Positions 11,611 through 23,528 of a stretch of 64,000 nt of DNA are shown here, piece by piece. Position numbers and translations under genes: made by a program. A model generated the notes under the pieces. That model made no database searches. It was not told the DNA's origin and saw nothing but the letters and a program-made list of their open reading frames with translations. Positions within the stretch are counted from its first letter, which is position 1. Every line of letters starts with the position of its first letter. Source of the DNA: Apostichopus japonicus. Lineage: Eukaryota; Echinodermata; Holothuroidea; Aspidochirotida; Stichopodidae. The stretch is taken from the NCBI RefSeq assembly GCF_037975245.1, contig NC_092573.1, positions 262,501 through 326,500 of the forward strand, in the 5' to 3' direction.

Positions 11611-13700
11611 GTCCTATAGCTTGTGAAGATTTTGTACATATGTTGTGTCACAGAGATCATATGGACATGCAACAAACTAAGAAAGACAACAAAACTATTC
11701 ATTAGAATTTTTTTTTTAAATACATTTCAATATTTCACACAAGACAAGATTACATACAGCATAGAAATTTACGTACTTCTTTTTACACAAAACTTGTCAT
11801 AGGAAAATGATTCTGAAATAGCCAAAACGCAAAAAAAAAAAAAAATAAAACCAACAGTAGAAAATATCTTTACATGATTCTGCATTTTTCATGAAGTATG
11901 CCTTCACATGATCTTTCTTTTTCTTTTTCCTTGTTTTTTTCTTTATTATTTATACATGAACCAGGAAATATCTTATGTGGAGTTGCTAGGTAACCGTACA
12001 AGCAAGAAAATGAATAAAGGAACGAGAGAGAAAGGAAACAAAGAAGGTTGTACTTTAGTTTGCTCTGAGAAAAATAAAAACAAAGGGATAGACCTGTAAA
12101 TATGGCATCAGAAGGGCTATAATAGTCAAAAGGTGGGGGGTGGGAGGGGATAGGGGGGTTAAGTCACCCTACGAAGGACACCCAAACTGATGTCAAGTCA
12201 GAACAATTCAAAGATGCTTAAAGGGACTGTAAAAGGTGAAGCACAAAAAGAATCATATTTCAATATCAAAATTGCTCAGTTTCCATGGCAGCATATCAAC
12301 ATAATACTATCCCTTTAAGAGTGTAGTGAACTGATTCAACCACACATGAAAGTAGAAACAGTTAGATTCTAAGCATCACTGACAGATTTTGTATAACTCC
12401 ATGGAGCATGCAGGTCCTGAAACGATACCCAGTTTGCTACTGAAATTGTTTTAGTTTATTGCCTTTGACATAAAATCCTCTGATCACTCTGTTCCCATCT
12501 TGTAGAATGGGTAAAATGCTCAAACTGGGAAGGATGAATGTAAGCTCGTGGAAGGGGATTAGAAAGGGATGGGGAGGGGTAAGGTAGGCAAGGAGGGGAT
12601 AGTAAGATTGAGAATTTTGACCGTTTTTCATGAATCTCATGTACAATTACATTTATGTCACTTTGAACCAAAATTAACAGTCAATGAGCAATAAATTTAT
12701 CTTAAAATTTGTGAGGGGTATCACAAATGACAACGTAAAATTGTTCCAAAACAAGGGAGGGGGTGGGAGGGGGGTGGGGGTTAAAACGTAACATTTCTCA
12801 ACCCACAAACTCCATGAAATGTATAAAAATGTTGGGCAATAACTTAAAAGAGGAAAAAAAGAAGGAAAAACAGAAAGGAAAACAATACCTAACTTAAGTT
12901 AACTTAAACTTAAGTTAAGTTGACTTTAGTTATGGTATATGTCTTTCTGTTGATCACAGTGAACCAGATGTAAAATAGTTTATGCACAAAAGTTTGCACT
13001 GGACTGATGATGGAATGAGAGTTGCTTTTGCCAAACCTGTGTTTAGTTTATGTTTTTATCTTCATCCAGTGTAACACATATGAGACTTCTCAAACAAGAT
13101 GGCTGATGTAAATTGCAAATGCAGCTTTTGCCGATCTTACCATAATTTTCAATTTCTACTAAGTGTACAGGACAGAGAACTGGGGATGATACGTGCAAAC
13201 AAATGTTATCAAACTAAATGCAACATTGGTAGACGGTGAGCAGAACATTATACAATTTTTTGGGCAATAAACAATGCCTGTAATTCACAGGAAGCATGTG
13301 ATGATCTTGGTAAACGAATTTTGTTTTTGCAGCTGCCACAACAAAAGAACTACCGGTGAAATGAGAAGGGGATGAGTGAGATGAGGGGATGAGAGGTGGG
13401 GGAGGGGAGACAGTGGGTGTGAAATGAAAAGGAGTGGATAAAGGAAAATATGGCTAATTGTTAATTTAAACTATACACCATCCACAGAGATTTCCTGAGA
13501 TATTCAAATATCTGCATATCGTAGAGAAAAGTAGCATAGAATTTAACAGCACAAATAGAGGAGGAGAGATCACGACAGACGCAAGAGCTGAACAAAAGAA
13601 CAACTGAGATTTACATGACATTTCAGTAATAAAAATGAAGAAGTTTTACAAAGTAGTAATTTATAATTTTAATAAGAAACTGTACATTACAATAACAAGC

Positions 13701-13757
13701 ATATATATATATATATATAGAGATAGATATATATATATGTATGGATACATATATACC
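13701..13757. repeat. TA-rich microsatellite
   Basis: Alternating TA runs interrupted by GAGATAGA. Confidence 0.9.
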
Positions 13758-14400
13758 TATGACAGCTGACACTAACTAAACATGAGCACTTTTCCACCAA
13801 AGTGCATCATCCAATTGTTTGAGTGCTATGAGTCCACTAAAATTCACACAAAAAGAGGAAAAAAGAATTTGGATCAAGTCTGAAACAGTAAGTCTGAGAA
13901 ACAATAATGACAATAAATCCAACTTTAAGTAAAAAAAAAAAAAGGGCACCATTAACTACATGAATATGTATCTCTGGTATTAACTGTGCACTGACATGAA
14001 TATGCATTTGACTTACAGTGCTTTTACTACTATTTTAACACAATCTGTACTTACATTTTAAATGTAAATATATAATAATTTTTTTTTGAAGGTTTGTTTT
14101 TTCCCCCTCTCTCTTCATCAAACTTTATTTGATTTTTTTATCTCTTTGTATTGTATCAAACAGGAAATAAAGTGAAGCATTTTGAAAAAACCAAAAAAAT
14201 TTCAGATAGCATGTAAGTAGTGCAAGATATATATGTATTGCACACAAAAAGAAACAAGTGAAGAGGTAAATATATACTCCCTTCACAGCAAACTATTGGT
14301 GATTTTCATAACTAATTCATGATCAACTTACATCTCCAGACTGTTCTTTTCTGTTGTTTAAAGTTTTTACAAAGGTTCGACTGATCATACCTCGCAAAAA

Positions 14401-14418
14401 ATAATAATAATAATAATA
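14401..14418. repeat. TAA microsatellite
   Basis: Six consecutive ATA/TAA trinucleotides. Confidence 0.9.
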
Positions 14419-14964
14419 TTGATATTTAAGTCAATGATTTGGATGAAATAGATTTGAACATTTAAGCAGTGTCACTAAGTAATGACAACTAATTGGATTG
14501 GTGTTAACATTACCATTCATGATACGTTACCAACGTTACCTGGCTGTTCTGAATATACACAACAAAAGAGACACAGATGTGACATCCATTGGTCTTTCAA
14601 ATGTGAGGAACTTATCTTGCAATGCAAGCTTATAAAACATTTACTTGCAGGAAATGGTGAGTAAATCTGTAGCTATACAAACATGTTCATAACATGAACA
14701 TTGACCATAGGTTAATGAAATGAGGGGATACACACGTAAGGTGTTCTGTGTAGTATTGCACCACAGGGGTGCAACAACTATTACAACATACTCTTCTATA
14801 CGGTAGCATAGGGTATTCCCTAAAGGCAGAATAGAACCCAGTGGTGATTCATTGGTAACATTAATCAGATGCAATTGCTGGCTTCAAACACCCGCGACTA
14901 ATATCTTCTAGCCCTCATGAAAGCCTGTCAACTGTTCATGTGTAAAACCCGTTGATAGATTCAC

Positions 14965-15665
14965 TAGCATCACTGTTGAACTCAATATATTACTTGTGTA
15001 CCTGTCAAGCTCAATAGATTAACGACCATCACTCTGAAAAATGTTCCAGAGATTATTAGCATCACTGTCAGGCACTCCAGCAGGCTTACTAGTATCACTG
15101 ATTAGCTCAATAAATTTATTAGCATCACTGTGAAGCAATTCAAGATATTACTAGCATCACTGTCAGGCCCTTCAGCAGGCTTTCTAGTATCACTGATGTG
15201 CTCAATAGATTTATTAGCATCACTGTGAAGCAATTCAAGAGATTACCAGCATCACTGTCAGGCCCTTCAGCAGGCTTTCTAGTATAACTGATGAGCTCAA
15301 TAGATTTATTAGCATCACTGTGAAGCAATTCAAGAGATTACCAGCATCACTGTCAGGCCCTTCAGCAGGCGCTCTAGTATCACTGATGAGTTCAATAGAT
15401 TTATTAGCATCACTGTGAAACAATTCAAGAGATTACCAGCATCACTGTCAGGCCCTTCAGCAGGCTTTCTAGTATCACTGATTAGCTCAATAGATTTATT
15501 AGCATCACTGTGAAGCAATTCAAGAGATTACCAGCATCACTGTCAGGCCCTTCAGCAGGCTTTCTAGTATCACTGATTAGCTCAATAGATTTATTAGCAT
15601 CACTGTGAAACAATTAAACAGATTACCAGCATCACGGTAAAGTCCTTCAGTAGACTCGTCAGCAT
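14965..15665. repeat. 95-bp higher-order minisatellite
   Basis: Tandem array with a 95-bp period, clearest from about 15120 to 15610. Each unit is made of three related sub-units of about 30-33 bp, each opening with AGCATCACTG or AGTATCACTG. The edges are more divergent single sub-units. Overlapping minus-strand open frames of 62 codons recur every 95 bp because 95 is not a multiple of three; they are artefacts of the array. Confidence 0.93.
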
Positions 15666-15975
15666 AAATGTTGACAGTTTACCAGAATATCAGTGATGCA
15701 AACAATACTTGGATAATAGTTAGACCACTACCATAGAAGCCACCACAATTTATCACTTTAATTAACTGCATGGTAAAACCAATTGTTGGACACAAATAAC
15801 CTAGGAAGAATCTACTCACTACTTAGTATACACTGATGCCATGTGACTTGAAATTACATTACTGGTGAGACACAAATACCACACCTAACATGCTCCCAAC
15901 ATTCTAGGCTACAAGAAAGGATATATATGTAAAAATTGCATTATATAACGTATGAATTAAACCCAAGCCCTCATG

Positions 15976-16173
15976 CAAGCCCATAGCCATGACACAGCCT
16001 GGGGGAGGGACTGGGGGGGAGGCTAGGGGTAGGGGAAGGGGAGGATTTCTCCCTTTCCCTGTGCAGACTATTGTGCCCACCAACCTGCACATAGGCACAG
16101 GATATTATTATTGATGTCCCTCCTGAAATTGGTTGGTGCCCTTTCAAGTCAGACATTTCTGGCTATGGGCCTG
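15976..16173. mobile_element. Small hAT-like MITE, degenerate
   Basis: A 198-bp element. The left end is CAAGCCCATAGCCATG and the right end, reverse-complemented, is CAGGCCCATAGCCAG. The flanks CCCTCATG and CTCTCCTG agree at six of eight positions, consistent with an old 8-bp duplication. It has a purine-rich G tract near the left end. Confidence 0.65.
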
Positions 16174-17970
16174 CTCTCCTGAACAAGTTCATATACAGTA
16201 TGTATATAGATATCCAATACATGCATTGACAGTAAAAAGACTGTTTGATTGTCTGAATACATGTTGTCTGTTTATGTGTACAAAACTACAGCCGACAGAG
16301 AAAGCCGACTCATCGTATACCACAGTCATGACTTGATCATAAAACAAAGGAAACTTAAAAATGACGAGGGATGTTGGATTAAAATACTGAAACAATCTTA
16401 TAGAAAGAGAGGCTCTGTAGTCATCTATTTACAGGTTAAAAAGTGCAAGTTTATACTTGGCAATCATATTTGACAAGTGTACATTATGACAGTGACAATG
16501 GATCACTTACAAAACACAAATACCTTTGATTAATCAGGGAAAATGTTTTCCTCTTTTTGACTAAAAATTTTCATCAGAAATTGAAGAAAATGTTAAATGT
16601 TTTCATCGTTAAAGAAAATCCCCCCAAAATACCAAAGAAAATGACAAACTTTTGTATATCCTTCTGATAGATACAGTTAAAAATGGTAAAAACAAAAGCG
16701 TAGAGAATATCAGTCTTAATTTGTTCTGGGCATTCTACTATTAAAGGTATTAATTATGAAGAAAGGCATGGTTCAGAAAAATCCAAATCTTTGGTAAAAA
16801 AAAATCTATGATGGCCACCCTTATTTTAGGCTTTTGACAAGTTGTAATCTTAAATACATTTTGAGAGGTCCTCTAACTGATTTACCTAAACAGGATTTAG
16901 TCTTAACTGGGGCTGCACTGGTGAATTCGGCAAACCTAAATAGGCTTACTGTTAGGACATAAGACATATTCACCCCACCTTCCTGCAAAACATGATCAAA
17001 AGTTAATTAAAGGAATTGCTATACACTTTTTTTTCTCTCTCTTTTTTTTTGGGTAAGGAAATATGGCGAAAGCATAGTTTTCACTGCAAAAGCAGCACTT
17101 AAACCTTTAAGGTTGTGTGAACAAGTCAATTCATGCGATATCAGAAGAATGTATGGTACAGTTGATAAAATTTGATCAGATTCGAACAAATGGTGTTCAA
17201 AAACAGTTGTGATGGATCTTTTGCAGCAGCATCTGTTCGCACACCTTTAGGCCCAGGACCTTACATGAGAATTGAGCCATGACCCACCAGATCCCAACCC
17301 TCAGAATCGGTGCTCAGAATGCACGGAAAGCTACCTGGGATTATCGACTTGATGTTAAAAGAAAACTTAATCCATCTCCATCGGCAAGCTCGAAAAACTG
17401 CAGATAAGTTTTGCAATGTCTAAACAATCGCGACTGGAGCGAAAGTTTTCGCGACCCACCTTTAAGTCGCATCTCATAGTTTGAACACCATCGTTTTTAC
17501 GGTACCTTTCCTATATGATGAGAACTAAAGACTCCTTACATAAGACTTTTTTATTATACCTCTGACAAATACTTTGAAAAAAGAAGAACAAGAAGAAGAA
17601 GAAGCAAGGTGCTTGATTGATTAAAGCAACAGAAACAAAGGATGCAAATGTATAGCCATGAGCCCAACCTAAAATATTTACAGTACTTGAATAAAAAAAT
17701 GTCTTTGAAGTATTTGAGTATTGCCCCTAAATATGGTCTCTTACTACAACCCTGGGAGATTTTATTTCCTTTCATATTTAGAGTTACTTTGTGGCAATGC
17801 AAAAGTCATGGAATTTTAGCCTATATCATCTATACATGGAAAAGACATGCTATGCATTAAGACATTGCTAGTTTATAGTCAGATGGTCTGAGATTGGGAT
17901 CTTAATAACAGAGACTGAATGAAGATCTATCAAAGTAGACTATGTGTAAATTTAATCTTTAACCAAAATG
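16174..17970. other. Non-coding, nothing recognised
   Basis: AT-rich non-coding stretch with an AAG-rich run near 17578-17602. No exon or transposon terminus was identified. Confidence 0.4.
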
Positions 17971-18230
17971 TTCTAGGCTTGCTGAGAGGAACCAAGCAAC
18001 TATCCCTCAATCCTAGCTGGGATCCTGGGATCTTCAAAGCAAGCCACACTTCATACTGTACCTTTTGGGTGAATTTTGATCCACATGTTCCAGGCTTGCC
18101 GAGAGGATGCAAGCAATTATCATTCAATACTAGCTGGGATCCAGGGATCTTCAAAGCAAACCACACTTCATACTTTTTAGGCTAAGTTCGATCCACATGT
18201 TCCAGGCTTGCTGAATCGACGCATGCATCT
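17971..18230. repeat. Short tandem duplication, about 115 bp unit
   Basis: Two full copies and part of a third of a unit containing AGGCTTGCTGAGAGG, AGCTGGGATCC and CTTCAAAGCAAGCCACAC. Copies start near 17973, 18091 and 18203. Confidence 0.85.
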
Positions 18231-20712
18231 GTCTGACCATTTTCCTTTCAACCAAAATTATCAGACATAGTGAAAGGTCACTTTTGGCAGGAAATATCTT
18301 TGGGATAAACTCCAGCAGAAACATAAGACCAATGAGTGCATAGTACACCTAGAAGTACCTAAAATGACCACATGGTAAACAATTTCTAGCTTTCAAGCAA
18401 AATTATCAGCTTTGTGAGAATATTTACATAATAACTACAGTAAACCCTAGCTTACCTGGAAAATTCTATTGCCCAGTTTCTGAATTATTCCACTTCATAC
18501 ATACATAGACATGTGTTGTAATCAATCCAATCTTAGTGCAATACAAGTTTGATTTTTTTTTTAATTCCTTTACAGGTTACAGTACAAAATGGTCGAATTA
18601 CACAGTCCAGTGTAATTGCTGAAAAAGTACACAGTTTATAATAGTGTGTATTTCATACTACAGAGAACACAGGACTTTGTTAAATCAGCTAAATTTAGCA
18701 AAACTGCACTATGATAAACAAAGGAAACTGGATTCTCCAGAGTAATTTGTTGTTGTTGTTGTTGTTGGTTTGTATTCATGACCTTCATAACTGACTTGAA
18801 TAGATATTCCAAGTATTAACTGTACGGAACCGTAGTGGAGCTATTATGACTTGACTAAACGCATACACTCAAGCCAGAAAAATTAGGCTACTATACTGGT
18901 GGCAGCTAACTGCTGGTGCATTTTGCCATTAGTTATAAACATCTGTTGCTTTTGTATTAATTCAAGGAAAATGCCAGTGGCTTCCTCATGTAGTGGCAAT
19001 TTTTTTTTTAAGGCAAGTGGCTAAAATTGTTAAACTTCTAGGCCTGACACTGTTAAATTTTCAGCTTCCTCACTCACAGCCTGAATTCATGCATTGATTT
19101 ATAGAATTGTACAGACATGGCTTCTTTGATAATTATGATCACATTAATGCATTTCTTTAAATTGTTCATCAGGCATTTAAAACCTCAGAAAACAATTCTG
19201 TGAATAACTTTATTTTAAGGCACATTCTTCACCACAATGAAAGGAGGAAGCGTTGCATTTAATACTGTGATTTTTTTCAGCTCAAGAAAAATTCAATATA
19301 TTTTTTTTTATGGGGGGGGGGAAGGACATGAAAATACCATGATTGGATTCTTTTTCATGCATGGTCACATTCTGCATGATTACAAATCATTTTTATTTGA
19401 GACTTTTGTTGTGGTATCTCAAAATGGGGATAAAATCAGAATCATGAACAGTGGAAGGTATGAAAATGTATTTCTAAGCAAATGTCTGCTTCCCACACTG
19501 ATACTGAGTTTTCAATGGACTGTTCAGCAGCTGTACTTTCTAAAAGCTGTGAGAAAAGCAGCTTATCTTTCGACAGCCGTCTACACAACTACAGAGCTTT
19601 GGGTTGCTTTTTGAGCTGCAAGAGTGTTAACAGGAAATTTTTTTTCTCTGTTGAGCTGCATCCAGACAAGTAATACTTTCAAGTGACTCTTCATGATACT
19701 AAGCAACTTCTATCATCTCTAAACACTATGAAAACATACACAAAATAAAGAAGAAGACAAAAAAAACGAAAGACAAATCACAATGGAAAGGAAACACCTT
19801 GGCTTTAACTCAAGTCATAATAGCTCCACAATATCTGACCTAATTCCTTCATTGTTTTTCTGTAGTTTGACCTAGATACAACCCTCTCAACCGTAGCAGA
19901 GAAGTCATGTGGATCACATACAGATGATATTTTAAAACATATGAATTTTGACACGAAAGCAATGCGGAGGCAAAGTTTCAAAAGTGTATATAAAACTTCA
20001 TGATTTGAGTCAAAATATTTTAATTACCATGATAAGTCAGTTTAATCTGTATAGGATCATCAGTCCCGAGTCACCTTAGCAACCACTCTAAAAGTGCCTC
20101 AACAGCTAAGGATCCCCATTCGACATGCTAAATAAGCGCTACTAAAATTCATCGCTTTCTAGATTGTTTAGAGAGACTGTTCTGCAGGTACCTTAAGGAT
20201 AACCTCCCGACATCTGTCTCTTTCCATTTATCACACAAAGTGAGTCCAAACGTTAAAAGGAAATTGCCTTTTTTTGTCTTTTCCAAGGCTGATGTGCAAT
20301 TGAAAGCTGAAGCATTTGAGCTTCTCAGACCTGCGAGGCAATTTAACAGACTGTGGTGTATTTTTAACCTTATCGTAAGTTAACATATGTCAGGGTGGAA
20401 TATTTTAGGATTATCAGAGTTATTCGGAGTTAATACTTCTTACAACAATAGGAAAATTTGTTTTGGTTTTGATGAATTGTGCAAAAGGTGACTTAACACA
20501 TGGTAATCTCTCTTACCATACAAGTAACTGTGCTTTCTCTGTAATACATATCTGTTCTTCAAGACACATGTCACAACTTCAATTGAAAAAAAAACAGATG
20601 TCAAATTGACATTATGATTTTTATTTTAATGGCACTTAAAATTTGAGGGTTCTATGTGTTCCAACATACGATAACTGATATCACAAGCTCCTGACCTTCC
20701 ACCACCACCTCT
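18231..20712. other. Non-coding stretch, nothing recognised
   Basis: AT-rich sequence that may belong to the intergenic space or to a long CRTC 3' UTR. It includes a TTG microsatellite at about 18747-18767. A minus-strand AATAAA hexamer at 20625-20620, about 1 kb past the CRTC stop, is one possible poly(A) signal, but such hexamers are common in AT-rich DNA. Confidence 0.35.
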
Positions 20713-20720
20713 GTTGAGTC

Positions 20721-21103
20721 CAGTGCTTCTCAACCAGGGTACATGTGGACCCCCGGGTGGGGGGGGGGGAATTGACAAGTCTTGGGGATGAATTGAGAAG
20801 AAAGGAGAAATTGTGGGTGGAGGTGGTGGGGGGGGGCAAAGGTCCCATTAATCATTTATCTGAACACTTGTAGCCTACTGTTATTATTTCCATATCCAAG
20901 GATTACAGATTACGATTATTATTTTGTGTATTGTAGAGCGAATCGTAACAGATAACATGAACACTCTTGATTGAATCGAAATGTTCTCCGTTACAGTATG
21001 TGAAAGGAAGTGATTGAAAAAAATATACGGTACTTTTTTTTAGAAATATTTTTGGGGAGGGGGAATGACAAAACACTTTACCACCTTTGGTTGAGAAGCA
21101 CTG
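20721..21103. mobile_element. hAT (Charlie-like) non-autonomous element
   Basis: A 383-bp element with termini CAGTGCTTCTCAACC and GGTTGAGAAGCACTG, which closely match the well-known CAGTGGTTCTCAACC end of Charlie-type hAT elements. The flanks GTTGAGTC (20713-20720) and GTGTAGTC (21104-21111) agree at six of eight positions. It holds a long G tract after the left end and no transposase frame. It lies just beyond the CRTC stop codon in transcript direction. Confidence 0.88.
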
Positions 21104-21638
21104 GTGTAGTCATAAATATTCAGCAAGTTCATGAAAAAATAGATATTGAGAGGTTGGGATTTGATGCGACTTCTTTTGCTGAAGTAGTCTTCCTCTCTCT
21201 CCCCCCCCTTCTCACCCCACACAGAAGCAAAAATGGCTAAAAAAACAAAACAAGAAAAACAACCCTGTCTGGAAATGAAAAAGGCCAGTGTCATGGTTCA
21301 AATTATCACTGTTTCATACAAAAACAGAAAGAATACAATTTGTCACAATGAACACATAAATCTTTGTTTCAGAAATATATATAAATTCACAAGACCTTTC
21401 CGCCGCCTGGGAACGCCCCTGCCTCTTGTTCATCTCTCCTACTTCCCTTGACATTCCATCTTCTCCTAAACTCTCCTCTTCCTATCATCATTGCCAACTG
21501 TGGCTCCATCCCACTCAACTAAAGGGCTGTCACTGCAAGTCATGCCACTCTGCGATTCCCTTAAAGCTGACCGCCCGATAATTATTTTACCCATTTTGTT
21601 TACCGCACTCTTTCGTAGAAAAGTTGGTGGTGGCGATA

Positions 21639-21826
21639 TCACAGGTGATCTGAACGGAATGAATCCTCAGCAGCTTGATCCGCCACAGGATCGTTATCTG
21701 ATAAAATGTCAAAGTCGATTGGATCTAGTATTAACGTGTCTGACAAGATTGTGTCCATTCCAGAATCTCCGATAGCGTTTCCTATGTCTCTTGCAAAATC
21801 TTGACTGGAAGGGGAGCCACCAAAAT
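21639..21826 (-). CDS. CRTC: CRTC last coding exon, transactivation domain
   Basis: Acceptor TTTTTTCTCCAG precedes 21826, and the stop codon ends at 21639. The first two bases complete an Asp codon begun in the previous exon. It encodes 61 residues, 409-469 of the fragment: FGGSPSSQDFARDI, a Gly/Ile stretch, LILDPIDFDILSDND and the C-terminus AEDSFRSDHL. In the CRTC family this acidic and hydrophobic segment is the transactivation domain, and the terminal E-D-S/T-F-R-x-D-x-L motif is strongly conserved. The 3' UTR follows at lower coordinates; its end is not determined. Confidence 0.95.
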
Positions 21827-23371
21827 CTGGAGAAAAAAAATTTAAAAAAATGCAAATCCACAAATAAATGGACAATGGAAAAACTGTCTGAGAAATGATG
21901 ATAAACAAACTGGCAATAGGAGGATGAACAATACACTTTACTCCATATAAATTGCAAAATTTTGAGGTGAATCAATTTTCTATTGGAAAAGTGAAAGCAA
22001 AAGCACAAGTATCTGACTACTCGCAATGGATAAAAAGGGAAGTCCATGATAAAAAAGAAGAAAAAAACAGACTCAATATTTTTCCTTAGCAAAGAACATG
22101 AGATGGCCCCTCCGTACACGCCAAACAAAATTTCAAATCAAATTAAACCGCAGTGGACTGCAAACCTATTGAGCTCACTGGATGGACCACTACAGTATAT
22201 TGAGGCAAGACTAGACTAAACAAATTATATCTCTTTATCTCATGCAGGGTTGGAAAGCCATGCTGATTATCCTCCGAATGTGTGTTAGCTCTGTCAATGA
22301 TTTCCCGCCATTGTGTGGGATGTGCACAACTGAGCACTTCTTAAAAGTATAAGGCTACTTTTATATCAAGAACAGTAGAAAACTTGGTTGACTTCTTTTT
22401 TCATTTGTTAAATATATTTGGAATTCTGTATCTTGGGTTTTTTTTTTTAAATGTTGTTTTTTCCCCGTTTATTGGTCTTTTATTTTACTTTTCAAGGGAG
22501 TATGGTCCAATGCCTCCTCCATATAAGTATTAAGAATCAAACTTTTTATTTGATAATTAATAGTAGAATAGCCCCACCAATTTTGTTTAAAAGTTGAGAT
22601 AATGAAGCAAAATATAAATGGAAAGTTGATGTGAAAAATAAAATAATTATCAAATTTATATCACTGTTGATGACATGCAGAAAATATGTAGCAGAAGAGA
22701 GATTCTTCCTTGTAAAAAGAGCTGCATTTGGGTCATTTCTCTTAATAAGCAAAGCAGCACTACACTCAACAATTTAACCAATTAAGTCTATCCAGGACTT
22801 TGCATCCGAGGGAGCAAAAAGGGGGCTTGGGAGAAGAGCACATCACCCCACCAGATATCACACATAGCACAGTATACATGCCAAGAAATAAACCTGCACC
22901 CTTCGTTATTGACTCTTTCCCTTCCCATCTTCCCATTCCTCTCCCCCAGCACCCCTCCCCGACACCCTTCCCTTTTTCTTTGCTGAAACTTCGAAAACAA
23001 GTTTCAAAAACCTCTTCTTCAATAATTACAAATGATATTGTTTTGCTATCATCTACAGTCATAGACTGTCGCTTGTCAAGTTTCGCAGAACTACAGAGGA
23101 TGAATATGACCGCGCCCTCTGCTGATTCCAGGCATGGCTGTAGAGCGCCATTGTGAACTTCAAATGAAAAGAATTATTCATCCTTTGGCACAATAAACTT
23201 GTGGTCAATGGGAGCAATGTTTCCATCACAACATCCCGTGTTTAGTTTTGCACGACCACAAAAATGGATGGTTAGTTCAGGCAAAGAAATGCTTCTTTAT
23301 CAAGTACTTCAGCATTTTAGAGTGATAATGGGGAGGTCTGAAGGGGTAAAAAAATGAGCAGGCAACCTTAC
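21827..23371 (-). other. CRTC: CRTC intron (last)
   Basis: Donor GTAAGG and a poly-T-rich acceptor. It contains a C/T-rich tract near 22920-22980. No repeat element was recognised. Confidence 0.8.
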
Positions 23372-23528
23372 CCGGTCCTGTAAATACGATATCTGGAACT
23401 GCTATATTACTACTTGGGAGATGAGGGGATAAGAAATCAGTCCCTGTGTATGCTGGTGGGGGCCTGATCTGCTGCTGCAATAAGTCAAAGTTGCTGTTAG
23501 TGTAGATGTAGTTGTGGCCATATGGTAA
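23372..23528 (-). CDS. CRTC: CRTC exon with PxIxxT-like motif
   Basis: Acceptor GTCTTTGCAG, donor GG|GTAAGG. It starts in phase 0 and ends one base into an Asp codon shared with the last exon. The 52 residues (356-407) begin LPYGHNYIYTNSNFDLL and end NIAVPDIVFTGP. The latter aligns with the vertebrate CRTC block containing IPNIILT, just before the transactivation domain. P-D-I-V-F-T (400-405) resembles a calcineurin-docking PxIxIT motif. Calcineurin is the known CRTC phosphatase, but using this motif as the docking site is my inference. Confidence 0.92.

Larger units (their letters stand above)
10713..14960. other. Non-coding intergenic stretch
   Basis: AT-rich with scattered G-rich tracts (12136-12160, 12760-12780). 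It has a TA microsatellite near 13.7 kb, a TAA microsatellite near 14.4 kb, a small palindromic cluster of TTAAGTTAA-type words near 12890-12925, and a possible eroded MITE end near 11.52 kb. No exon was recognised. Confidence 0.5.

Noticed and set aside
15140-15518. Three overlapping 62-codon minus-strand frames
   Set aside because: They recur every 95 bp because of the tandem array.
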